Shown: positions 1 to 11,100 of the stretch, one piece after another
Layout: each line of letters starts with the position of its first letter
How positions within the stretch are numbered: the first letter of the stretch is position 1
DNA from: Hyalella azteca
Taxonomy: Eukaryota; Arthropoda; Malacostraca; Amphipoda; Hyalellidae
Assembly (NCBI RefSeq): GCF_000764305.2
Contig: NW_025947577.1
Coordinates: 186,521-250,520 of the forward strand
DNA: 64,000 bases
Reading direction: 5' to 3'
Made by a program: the position numbers and the translations under genes
Notes under the pieces: model-generated
What the model was told of the DNA's origin: nothing
Databases searched by the model: none
What the model saw: only the letters and a program-made list of their open reading frames with translations

Positions 1-74
1 AATGCTTCTAAAATCAGTCAATGCTTCTAAGACAGTAAATGATTCTAAAATCAGTCAATGCTTCTAAGTCTTTC
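1..74. repeat. 37-bp tandem repeat, two units, at the left edge
   Basis: Two copies of a 37-bp unit (1-37 and 38-74). Each is built from two similar half-units that begin AATG(C/A)TTCTAA. The array probably continues beyond the left edge. Confidence 0.7.
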
Positions 75-489
75 AATGAGTCTTCGACAGCTCGTTCAAT
101 ACTCCTCCAAGTTATACGAAGGCATGCATGGGCACACAATGCTGCAATAAACAAATAATATCAAGTCAAGTTGCGCAATTTCTCGTACTATCATACACAT
201 GTCAACTAATTGCACAGATTTTCCGTAACACGTGAGCAGGACTGACGCACAGTATTTGAGAGGCCAGGGATGAACACACGCTGGGCCATACTATCAAAAA
301 TAGTTAAGAATTCGTAACTCCATCAGCCAATCACAGACGGAGTTTCATGACCACAAATAACAGACGTGAAATCGGCCGCTAAATGTACAGGGTGATTTAG
401 GGAAACTTCATGATTTGAAATCTCATTAAAAAATAAATAATAAACTTATCATTGCAATATAAATTTGTTTGAAAAAGACATTATCTGAA

Positions 490-654
490 TCACTTAGTTT
501 TAAAAATTACAGAAGACAAATGACGGCCTCCATTGCCAATGCATTCATTTAGTAGATTTTTGAAGTTCCGTTCAACTCGCCGTTGCACATTCAAGGGTAT
601 GTTGGTGATGGCTTGGAGTATGTTGTTCTTCAAATCAGGTAGGGTCCTTGGACA
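490..654 (-). pseudogene. C-terminal remnant of a Tc1/mariner-like transposase
   Basis: Read on the minus strand from 654 down to the TGA at 490-492, this encodes a tail that starts NDCPRTLPDLKNN and ends GGRHLSSVIFKTK. The CPR-x-LP-x-LK start and the G-R-HL-x-x-VIFK end match, from memory, the last ~55 residues of a transposase type that is common in arthropod genomes. Those proteins carry an N-terminal helix-turn-helix (DUF4817-like) and a Tc1/mariner-type DDE core. No catalytic core is recognisable upstream, where the frame is lost, so this is a dead fragment. The family assignment rests on the tail alone. Confidence 0.6.
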
Positions 655-1992
655 GTCATTGTAAACAATTGATTCAAGATAGCCTCATAAAAAATCAAAC
701 CGAGCCTATTCGGAACCCGATCAAGTTCAGAGCCGATCAGGAACCCGACTTTAAGGACGAATACGGAACCAAGTACGGAGTGCTTGTTGAGTAACGACAA
801 TGGAACGGTCATTAAAAAAAGTACGCGTCGACAGCAAACGCACGTTGCTCACTTGTCCAATGCATAGTGGCAACTTGAATAGGCGGGACACAAAACTTCA
901 TGACCTTGCCTTTTATACGAAATGCTTTCCGCCCTTTTCCTACATCTGGTAGCTTGGCGCGAAACACAAAACAGGAAGTTTCCGTGAATCACTCTGTACT
1001 TGGGCCACTACATGCACTTAAACGAGTTTTGATAGTGCGGCTGTAGGGGCGTTAGCGATACTTACATGAGAGCAGGCGTGCCGATAGGAGAAGAGACAGG
1101 GAGACTATGCAGATTATTCGGCTAATGAAAAGAAACAAAAATTGAATATTTATGAACATAAAATGAACCAAGATAACAAGAAACATAAATTTTCAGCAAA
1201 TGAAGATATATAAGGTAAATCATATGAATTTTATGGTAACCGTTATGATATAATAGCGTTTTGAAAGTTTTCTGTTCGATAAAAAACAATTATGCTACTT
1301 ACTAATTTGTTATGGAAAGAAAATCAATATAATAAGCACCAAATATAAGCATAAGCTTATTTGCGTGGTTATATTTTGTACGAAAACATTTGATGTGTTT
1401 CATATTAAATTACATCGCAGAAATATTCGAAGGTTTGGTAATCATAAAAAATTTCGTCAAATTTTCCCATCTGATTTGGGAAATCAATTATTAATTTTTC
1501 CCAAAGTTTCATTAGATTCCAATATTTGCCTAATAAAGTTTGGAAGGCAATAAAACTGCCACGACAAAGGAACTTTCACAGCACTCTTGCTCTGGAATAA
1601 ATTAAACTTATGCATAACTTATGCAGAATTTAGGACAGAAAAAATCAAGCAGAAAAGTTCTTCAATAATAAAAAAGTCTATTTTAACTCACCGGTGCCGC
1701 GTCAATTATCGTAAATTCAAAACAAATTTGTGATAAATCAGAGAAAGTATTACATGCATACAAACAGATGGGTTAGTATAACTGTGATGAATTGTTAAAT
1801 GAATTGCCCAATTAATTGATGAGTTGTTATGAAACCTTGAATGTAGAAAAAATCAATAACAATCAAAAATCGTCGACAAAAACAATTTGCAACAATTTGA
1901 TAAATATATTTGGAATGCTTGAAATGGGCCTTTCTAAAGAATCTCAACCTTCCAAATGATGGTAGTTGTGAGCTTAAAACACAGTAACATTC
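655..1992. other. No gene seen; probable transposon flank, then AT-rich DNA
   Basis: The first part (about 655-1060) is GC-richer and probably belongs to the same dead transposon as the transposase tail. The rest is AT-rich with frequent stops in all frames. A GTGAGT donor-like site on the minus strand near 1691 has no acceptor within its open frame, so I do not call an exon there. Confidence 0.4.
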
Positions 1993-2028
1993 GTCTCTTA
2001 TACACATCTAGATGTGTATAAGAGACAG
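1993..2028. other. Nextera mate-pair junction adapter (artefact)
   Basis: A near-complete copy of the Tn5 mosaic-end junction: CTTATACACATCT followed by its reverse complement, ending AGAGACAG. Only the first two bases of the 38-bp form are changed. This is synthetic library sequence left in the assembly, so bases on either side may not be neighbours in the genome. An N at 2043 lies just beyond it. Confidence 0.95.
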
Positions 2029-2052
2029 GTCCAAGAGGATGCNTCTTCTTAC

Positions 2053-2110
2053 GTCGCTCTTTGCGCTCCTCCGACACGTCAGGCTCGACAGCCTCCGACT
2101 CTGTGATGGC
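2053..2110 (-). CDS. Candidate exon encoding an acidic/basic stretch; gene unidentified
   Basis: On the minus strand the acceptor ...TCATATCGCGCAG leads into AITESEAVEPDVSEERKER, followed by a donor GTAAGA (2047-2052). The exon is 58 nt, enters in phase 0 and leaves with one spare base. It is much more GC-rich than its surroundings and uses C/G-ending codons, as real exons in this window do. It may belong to an alternative 3' end of the large minus-strand gene or to a separate gene running off the left edge. Its phase does not join directly to the exon at 2791-2824, so at least one exon would be missing between them. An adapter artefact begins 25 bp away. Confidence 0.5.
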
Positions 2111-2128
2111 CTGCGCGATATGAGAACA

Positions 2129-2318
2129 ATATGAAGTATTCACTTATTCAAACGTACTCATTGCAGACAATCAACAGTTATTTTATTGGACGAACAACCA
2201 TCAATGTGAATGAACTAGTTCATATGAAGTATTCATGTAAGTATTTAAACGTTCCTATTGCAGACAATCAATTTGTTTTTTATTGCAAGAATAACCTTAA
2301 AAATGATTGAACTGATTT
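2129..2318. repeat. ~95-bp tandem duplication
   Basis: 2129-2221 and 2222-2318 are diverged copies, sharing ATATGAAGTATTCA at the start and TTGCAGACAATCAA in the middle. Confidence 0.7.
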
Positions 2319-2790
2319 CAAAAGTGGATTCATTTTACCGGTGTTCAACAAGCATGTCGAGTTTAGAATATGTACAATAATGTTTATGTTCAACTTAAAA
2401 AATTCTGAAAGTTAATATTTAGAATTATGTTGATTATGGAAAATTTATCTGCTTGGTGACTGTAGAATTTTGAAATTTCTTCGTCAACTTTAAAATTATG
2501 CGTAATATTATATATGATTCTACGTGATAGTGATAATAGTGAGCGTACTAAAATCACGACTAGCGAGAGAGTCTTTTTTCATACAATGTAAAAGAAAATA
2601 TTTCCGCAATTTGCCTCATTTTACATCACTTCTCTTTAACTTCACTTCTTGTTTGTCTGTTTGTCTGTCTGTCTGCTACAAATCTTATAATCGAAATTTA
2701 ACACACTTCTACTTATCCTATCGATCTGAAATTTTGCACACTTGCGTAAAGTAGGAAGATAAACTTAGGGCAATATAGGAATAGAATTAC
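2319..2790. other. Non-coding stretch with a GTCT microsatellite
   Basis: AT-rich. A (TGTC)n tract at about 2650-2683 is followed by unique sequence resembling the end of a dispersed element. No exon is supported here. Confidence 0.4.
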
Positions 2791-2824
2791 CGACCAGGAG
2801 CATAGAGCTTAGGCTTGTAGTATC
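2791..2824 (-). CDS. Candidate 34-nt microexon (YYKPKLYAPG), alternative 3' part of the large minus-strand gene
   Basis: On the minus strand a strong acceptor (TTATTTTTCAG) is followed by GA plus YYKPKLYAPG plus CG and a donor GTAATT. It starts in phase 1 and ends in phase 2. Joined to the microexon at 3249-3266 and to the phase-1 exon at 7218-7346, it keeps one frame and gives a Tyr/Lys/Pro-rich tail like the rest of the gene. The next exon downstream is not identified. Confidence 0.55.
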
Positions 2825-3248
2825 CTGAAAAATAACAATTAAAGCGATAAAATAAATAAATAAATAAAATAATAAGCCTAACAAGTGTCCAGGATAGCGC
2901 TTTTCGAACCTGTACACAAAAGGTCAACAGTCGATCGGCCACTATGGAATATCGGTAAATATGGGTGTTAAAAAATGCCATTTTTCCGATAATTCAATAT
3001 GGCGTTCATAATCAAGCTTTATCTTAACCATGTCATTGATAACATGAATAATGGGATATTTGAGCTCCTTAAACTTTTTTGAAGAACCGTCATGTTCTGA
3101 AGAAGATTTCTATTCCAGTAATGACTTATATGCAGTCCATCGTATTTATAGTCACACGATAAGTATTTTGTGTTCATGTAGAAACAACGTAAATCACAGA
3201 GAGTAAATAGGACAAAAATATAGGAACAAAAAATTTTTCCCAACTTAC

Positions 3249-3266
3249 CACTGCGATAGGTAGCGT
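3249..3266 (-). CDS. Candidate 18-nt microexon
   Basis: Eighteen bases between a good acceptor (TTTTCGATTTCCAG) and a strong donor (GTAAGTTG) on the minus strand. In phase 1-1 it supplies DATYRS, reading directly into GYYKPKLYAPG of the exon at 2791-2824. Two consecutive microexons agreeing in phase is the main support. It would be used when the terminal exon at 4956-5104 is skipped. Confidence 0.45.
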
Positions 3267-4955
3267 CTGGAAATCGAAAATTTTTATCAATACTCTAGTC
3301 AATATAGATCAGTGAGCTTGAATAGAATGAAAGCGGCTCTCCGTACTGTTCAGTGTATGTCAGATTCCATGAAATGTAAACGTTTAAAATTTTCTACCAT
3401 CAACATTGTAGTAAAATGTAATATATAATGTAAAGCGGGTAAAATCCTTAATCTAAATGTATCCAGAAACCACTGATGAGCAAAAACTCATCGGCGTTTA
3501 ATTGCAATTCAGTTTCGAATCCAATGAAGCTACCCACTAGCCACCATGATGATATTGGCCAGTGATATTAAGATCTTCACTCGCACATATTATTCTTCCA
3601 TGCATTTGCAACAGACAATATCAATGGCGACCAGTGCAGTGCTTTTGCCCACCGCTTCTCTAACGAATGAAAATTCGTGTTTAAGATGTTTCATCGAAAT
3701 TATCAATTACTAACGCTAAATATTAGCACGAAAATTAACATCCTTGCAGTACAGTTTATTCCTAGGTTTATGTCACTAAACAACTAATAAATAACAATGG
3801 TCAATCAGATGTGAAATTAATTTTTTTTCCTCTTTAGATCTGACATGGACAGGTCTTTTAATTATTTTGATACTGAAATTAAATGTTCAACCAATTTTCC
3901 AGAGGAAAAGTATAATCACTCTTAATTAATAGTTCAAGATGGCCGAACTTAGGCCGTGTTACTCAGAAGAAAGATTACAATTTAGAAAAATCAATGTTGA
4001 ACATTAGGTTATTGTAGGGAAACTGAATTTGCAGCTAAACGCGTCTAGGATAATACCAATTGTATTGTAAATATTATTATTTAATTATTTTCGAAAAAAC
4101 GAATGCACTACTAAGGTGTGATCCAGAAATTTATCACTATGAATATTCATCCACTTCTATGTTCTGATTTTCAGTTGTGAATCCTCAGGATTTGAGGTGT
4201 GTTGGAATATAAGGTATTAAACAGGCAAGGACAAAGTACGAAATGTCTTGTTAAATATATTTACAGAATACTTAAATTATAGGTATATTGCGTATTTTCA
4301 AGCGTTAGTTACAAAACTTTTGCATTAGGTAAGGAACGCATCGCGAAACTACCGTCACTTATTATATTATTCAATGCCGGGCACACCATTTTTTTGCATT
4401 TAAAAAATTACTTCCGCGCAGATAATTAAAAAAAATAAATTGATTGTTGCAAATCTCGAAATGTGCATCTCTTATAACACATTTTTTTATTTATTTATTA
4501 TATTAATTATTATATTATAGTACTGTTATTGAACAATTCTGCATACTCGGAAGAAAATAAATAAACGGCCACAAAGTACAGAAATAGCATTATAAATAAT
4601 CATCATTACTTATAAAATTATAATAAGAATAGTGCATAATATGATGGAATGAAATTTTTCACGATAGAATCAAAGGTAAAATCCTTTACCCAATCAAATT
4701 GTTACCTAACATGTAACGATGAATGGTAGTTTAACCAAGAGATACCATTACAAAAGTGTAAGATCAATTGTTAATTTTCTTTTTCTTATGTACTGAAATT
4801 ATATTAAAGCTGTGAGAAAATTAGTGAAATATATTCTGTTTCTGTTGCTGACTTTTCTAATTATGTAATTCATATTCCAGAATTATAGTAACAAAGTGTA
4901 AGATACACGGATGCCTAATATATTTATGAATACCGGTCTACGAGTTGATTGTTTA
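3267..4955. other. No gene seen; 3' flank of the main isoform
   Basis: AT-rich sequence with stops in all frames. TTTATTTATTTATT near 4485-4500 gives AATAAA motifs on the minus strand about 460 bp beyond the stop codon at 4956, a possible polyadenylation signal for the large minus-strand gene. Confidence 0.35.
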
Positions 4956-5104
4956 TCACCCGAACTCACAGTGCGTTTTCTGGTCAGGCTGCCGGTAGTT
5001 CTTGAGGTATGTGTCGAACTTCTCGGGCGGCAGAGTGTCGCTCAGATACTGGTGGATTTTCATCGAAAGTCGGTCTCTGATGAGTAGCTTTTCAGGGGCT
5101 ACCT
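4956..5104 (-). CDS. Terminal coding exon of the large minus-strand gene
   Basis: Acceptor AATACAG, then AG GTA GCC in phase 1, completing a GAG codon with the G that ends exon 7218-7346. It encodes VAPEKLLIRDRLSMKIHQYL and continues to HCEFG and a TGA at 4956-4958. Codons are C/G-ending and the exon is a GC island in AT-rich DNA. A helical segment with alternating charge (residues ~366-380) suggests a folded C-terminus. Confidence 0.7.
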
Positions 5105-8100
5105 CTGTATTATTTAGCTCGTCAATAACAGCGAGGTTATTTGGTAACGATGGTATGATGAATAGTCACATGTAGAGGACAAGAGGATTATTGGTAACCT
5201 ACGAAAAATGTCACATGTACAGCACAATAGGATTGATGATAAAGATTTCATATTGAGTGATATTTCAATAGACGTGGCATAAAAGCCGAGAAATTGACTC
5301 GTGAAGAATAAATTGTTGCGTTAAGCATGGGTCTGGAGAACCATTAATGTACAAGTAATTAATTTTTTTCAAGTTTGTTTCCATTAACGAATGAAGTGCA
5401 CCAGAGGAAAATGTAAATGCAACGATAAGGGTAGAAGGGTAAGTATTAATTGAATAGAATTATATCCAGTCAATATTTATAATAATATCACATAAATTTC
5501 GGACATAGCTTTTTATAGCAGTTAACAGGGATATGGATGAAAGGACGACAAGAATACAATGAAATTTCCTAGCAGGATTCATAAGTCATCTTATAAGTCA
5601 CTAAGTCCACTCGCTGTGTCGAATCGCGCATTTGCAGCACTCTTGCCCAGTCTATGAAAAGTAACGTTTAAATGTCCGGGAATTGTTCAGTCATGTCCAT
5701 AGAGAAGAATTTTAACTGTCCACCACTTGATGTATCTTTTTTTTTCTGGCGTTGCTTTGAAGGCTTGGTGCGACGTCCGATCGAACGATTAGACAGACTA
5801 CATGTAAAGCAACTTCCATCAACCTCCCAGCAATATTCGGACAAAATCAGAACATACTCGTTAAGAAATATTGAATTCACGTTCGTCTACTCTTATGCCA
5901 ATTTCGATTGAAAAATAGTGTATCTTACGCCATTATTACAAAACACTTATCCCATTCGTGTGATGTATATAATGGATGAAAGTTTACGCAAAACTATATA
6001 CGTATGAATATTATGTACATGTAGTATCCCAATGATTTGAATATGAAGCTAGATTCTTCCTTTTGTAGTTTGGCATTTTACTTGTTACACCCTATGGGAA
6101 AATTGTGGTTTCAGTTACAATACGAAAAATAAACGGATTCCCACTTTGTAAATTCACATTGGAATCAGAAAGAAAGGTTTGCTGATGATACCTCTTTTCT
6201 TGATCCCAAAAAACGTTCAAACAACGACTGCAGAAGAACGGTAGCTACGGCGAAGAAGAATTAATGAGGAAGTTAATTGCAAATAAATGTACAAAAAGTA
6301 AATAATTGGGTACTAATTACACTAATGAATATAGACTATGATGGTACTTAAACAATAAAAAACTATACCTTAAGAATCATGCATTAAAAAGTACGCTGCG
6401 GTAATCACACATAAACAAATTTATCATCGCTAGAAGGAAACACAAATAAAATTCATGTATAACTAAACCCAGTAGCAAACAGAACACAAAAGAAACTGCA
6501 GTTAAGAAGTGTGTTAGAGTTTGTAATATTGTGTAGGTTGTATGATCTAGTAGGGAAGGTCTTGTGTGTCGATAATTAACCGAATATGTGGAGGAAAAAC
6601 AACTTTCCACGCCATTAAACTTTCAATTTGCGTTATATTTTATACATTTCGTTGGTGAATTATCTGGAATTAACAGCTTGTCAATTGATTTTTTTGGGCA
6701 CTATAGCATTTTTTTTAGTTGATTACAACATAATCGCAAATCCCATTAGTGCATTCGTTTTTTTCTTTAGCACGCTACCCTATCTACTTAAAGCTACCGT
6801 GCATCACGACAAAATAATATTTTGAACATCTCTCAAGCTTGGCACAGTGCTAAGCAGCTATTTAACAAAGATAAATCTTGGAAGTAGCAAATGCTAATCG
6901 CTACTGAAATAAATCACAGCCCTAATCTTCCTAAAGGGAAACCACTATTTTACTACCGGGTCGCTATAAGTTACTGCAACAGCTTCTTTTTCGAATTGTC
7001 TATTTTTCTCGGCGATCTTATCCATCAAAGGTTAGACAAAAATTATTTTAAATAGAATTTTACGCCGAATTTTCGTCAACGAGCACATTTCAAGGCTAAC
7101 TCATAGAAGATTTTTCATTTAAAATTTACCCTGAATTTTCTCTTCGCTGTTGTAGTCAACTAGCTTTTACCGGGAAGGGATTATTCCACCCCAAGAAAAG
7201 GGCCACTCGCAACTTACCGGCAGCGGTCCTCGTGGATTTGTACTGAGAAAGGCACTTTATTCTGAGATTGTCCTTCATGTGCTCATCCTCAGGGTAATAG
7301 CGAGGTCTTCGAGCGCTCAGTGAGGGGATCTCTCTGTATTCCAAGGCTAGAAAAAACCGCCACCACCGGCGCAATTAAAACTCATCGGTTTAATTTAGCC
7401 GCATTAGGGATTTTTAGGATATTTGGGTTAGAAATTTTTATATTAAATTAACGATTCCTTCTAGATTTGTTCTGTGGACTCTTTTACTTTCGAATAGAGA
7501 GCGTAAATTGTATCGTCTAAAATTGGCTTCAGCCAAACTCACTTCAAAACGATATATTTTCTCAGATTCGTAGCCTGGATCACCTTCGTTGGTAATATTA
7601 ATCATTTGCATACAGTGTTTTAGAGTTTGTGTGTTTGATAAATCAACTACATAAAAAAAATTACGAGTGAACGAAGGAAAAATGAACTAACTTATCGAGA
7701 AGAAGCAAACCCAGATAAATAAAGGATAACTTTTGAGGCTTGAACACAATATGTCCGGATAATTCCATGTATCAAAGAAAATAAATAAGACCTTTAATAC
7801 CGCAAAAAAAATAAATACGTTCGCTGGTGCAAGCTCAAATAAAAAACTCTTGTGAAGACTGAAATAATTCAAATTCTAAAAAGCAAGAAGACAAACCTTG
7901 CCGTAGACGAAGATCACCAAAGATCATTCCTTCCTAAGAACTCAAAATGAATTACCACCCGTATGATCACAATGAGGACATTTTTGGCAAATATTTATCG
8001 ATCAGCAAATTTCGATAATGAAAATATCCAACGTTACAACCTTTTAAATAATTACAAGAAGCGATCCAACCAACCATTTCGATCAATGGCATGCATCCAG

Positions 8101-11100
8101 AGGTACGAGTTCTGTCCAAAAGCCACAGAAGCTGCATTTCCAGTTATTGGAATCATGTCGTCACAAGTGGGCGATTAATTTGATATGTGGCAATCAAATA
8201 GATACAACATTTAACTTTTTCTGCAAATTTTACCCGTATATAGTTAATGAGCACTCACAAGCCATTTCGCAAGTCCACGTTGTTAAAATAGTCTTCTAAT
8301 CCTCAAAGATGGTTTCACAGAAATGAAAAATAACTGAGCCTATAAACTTGGTCTGTCTCGTGGTCTCGATTCATACTTTCCCATTCATCAACATTCTTTA
8401 CCCAGTCGTTTCATCGTCATCCTATCATTTTCTGCAACGTCAATTCGTATCGTAGGAGTAAGTACCAGTGGCTTCATTTTCAAACCAAACGTCATTTGGT
8501 ACTGTCATAAAAGTTCTAAGTGTCCACGCTTCCGTATTCTTCAACAGAAGTCTTTTAACTAATTGAATTCGTGAGGTATGCCTTCAGCTAGGTACCATGA
8601 ACGTACCAGGCACGATGATGGGATTCTCAGCAACTTCCCTCGCCACTTGTGCGAGGTAGTGAGGGTCTTTACCAGGGCTACGAGCCCTCGTGCGACGCCT
8701 CCAAAGAGGGGTGCTACCTGCGAACTCTACGCACGCAAGATGGCGCGGCCCAGCGACCACCCCACCTGTGTAAATCGTCTCCTACATCGAGCTTTGTCCT
8801 ACAGTTTTGCATTATAATTGAGCTCCTGTTGAGTGATGAAATAGTGAGGATCCAAATCCCATGGCGCGGCCCAGCGACCACCCCACCTGCGTAAATCTTC
8901 TCCAACATCGAGCTTTATCCTACAGCCTTGCATTATTATCAAGCTCCTGTTGAGTGATGAAATAGTGAGGATATAAAGCCTATGGCGCGGCCCAACGCTA
9001 CTGTTTATAATTATCAAGCTTCAGGTGAGTGATATTGCGGGAATTCATGGTCCGTGTGGTTCTCAAACTCCGAATTGAAGATTAAGGTTTCGAAGGTTAT
9101 TGTTACTCTTGCACACTTCAAATAAAAATACATCTAGATCATGTCTCCCCATCACTTTCTCTATTCGCGGTATCACGTGAACTTTTGTTTATTTTTTCAG
9201 CTTGAAATGCAAGGCTGGTCAAGTAGCAAGCGTATGGATCGATTATTTAGAATGTTTCCCTAATTACTCCTGCATTCATACGTAAATCTTTTTCATTGAA
9301 AACATTAATTTCTTTCATGCCGAGGACAATAACCTGTCTGCAAAGCAAACGCGTACCATTAGCATAAACTGGAAACTTTATTGGTATACAATCACTGACT
9401 AGCGAAAATATTCTTTATTCGTCAAATACCAATTATGAATAGCGTACCTTGAAGAAATGCCGGTTACATAACACACCTATAGAATCTGAATTTGAGTAAT
9501 GAAAGGACTAACAAACAAATGCAGTACCAATCGAAAGCGATCCAGGGCAATTAAATCGAATCCTGAGACAGCAAACAAAGTTTGCCTGGGACCTGGATCA
9601 GCAAATTTATTTCTCTGAAACAATAGTCCATTTAGTAGTTCTAAAAAATAAGATGGTAGATAAGTGTATTAATGAGACTATGGTAATTATAACATGTGAG
9701 TCTTAAAGTGAACATCGAATTAATGACAGCATATGGAAGGGTAAATATATAACATACATTTTTGAATAAATTGAAGTAATATCACGTTTAGAATAGTCGC
9801 AGTCATGGTTGAAATAATAACCATGGTCGTAGTGACGTTGAGTTTATATTGCAGTATTGTTTCAATATTATTTGATGAAATTCCATGTCGGAAAAATTTT
9901 CACAAGAAATACCTTACAATGAAAAGAAAAAATTCGGCTAATCCAATTTCAAAAAAGTTTTCACTTACCTGGAGTGCTGTACTTTTTCGTCGATTCTTCG
10001 CCCCTGCAAATAACAAGCTGTTTAAATTTCGCACGAATAGCTTAGATTAAATAGAAGTACAATTTGTCACCGATTGCAATGCACAATCGCCTTCTGCTTT
10101 ACTTCAGTAAATTCGCATTAGTTACTAAAATACTAAAACATTTTTCACAAGACCACAATAACACGTTTTCCGTCAAGCTCTGCTCTAAAGTCTTTTGAAG
10201 AGATTGTCTGAACTCAGTCACGCTTTTGTTTTCATCTATCTATTAATTTGTGAAACAAATCAATCAGTAATTCTTTAATAAACAGTCATTAAACATGTGG
10301 AAGAAATTTTGGTTGATACATAAATAGATCAAGCACAACCCCAATATAGTAATTGAAGTTATCATTTGATACAAATGGGCACAAATGGGCTAAAAGTTTG
10401 CCTGTCTTTTTATGAAACCTTTCGAGTTCAATTCTCGAGGAAAAATTCCCGTGTTATGGGAATTTGCAAAATGATTGTATACGAGGATAAGATAATACAA
10501 TTTTAATAACAATGTGATAATCATATTTGCACAATTGATACCAATCGCTAATTGTAAATCTGAAAATCGTTAATTGAAAAAAAACTTGCGAGTGAATTAC
10601 AAGATTGTGATAACCAAATTAAGATTATCGTTTACTAAGTTGTATAATAAGTTGATACTAAGTTGTACTCATCACATCCTAAACAAACTTCTTCTCTCGA
10701 ATCTTCACCTGCATTTCAATTTTGGGTATTCAAATGAACCAAATTGAGAAATGGTTAGTATGCGTTGAAGGCATTGCCCACCTGCGAGATGGAATGACGA
10801 TCTCAGGCACAGGTCCGGAAGGGTCCAGGGAGAATGCCAGAGTCTTGAGCCTGATGCGCATCTTGTCGACATGGTCCTGGAGAGCCTGGGGTTCAGAAAG
10901 GCTAGGATAGCGATGCTGGAGTCGGGCCAGGTGGCGGTCGCCTTCGCTCTCACCGATATTGGACGGAAGCTGGTCTCTGTTGCGGGGCTTGGTGGGTGGT
11001 GGAGGTCGGAGGTGCGAGAGACTGTCTCCGCCTTTGTTACCTGCATCGGGCTGGTCGAGTGTCCACCGTCCGGTGAGAGCGTTATTATAACGAACATAAA

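Noticed and set aside
5390..5453. A 19-20-codon Cys/Lys-rich plus-strand frame ending near a GTAAGT donor
   Set aside because: It resembles a small Cys-rich peptide only superficially. There is no signal sequence, the upstream frame stops at once, and the Cys count is too low to define a family.
8664..8740. Plus-strand reading with SCDASKEGCYL, reminiscent of a laminin N-terminal segment
   Set aside because: The similarity lasts about ten residues, then the frame runs into the 121-bp repeat. No splice sites or further laminin motifs.
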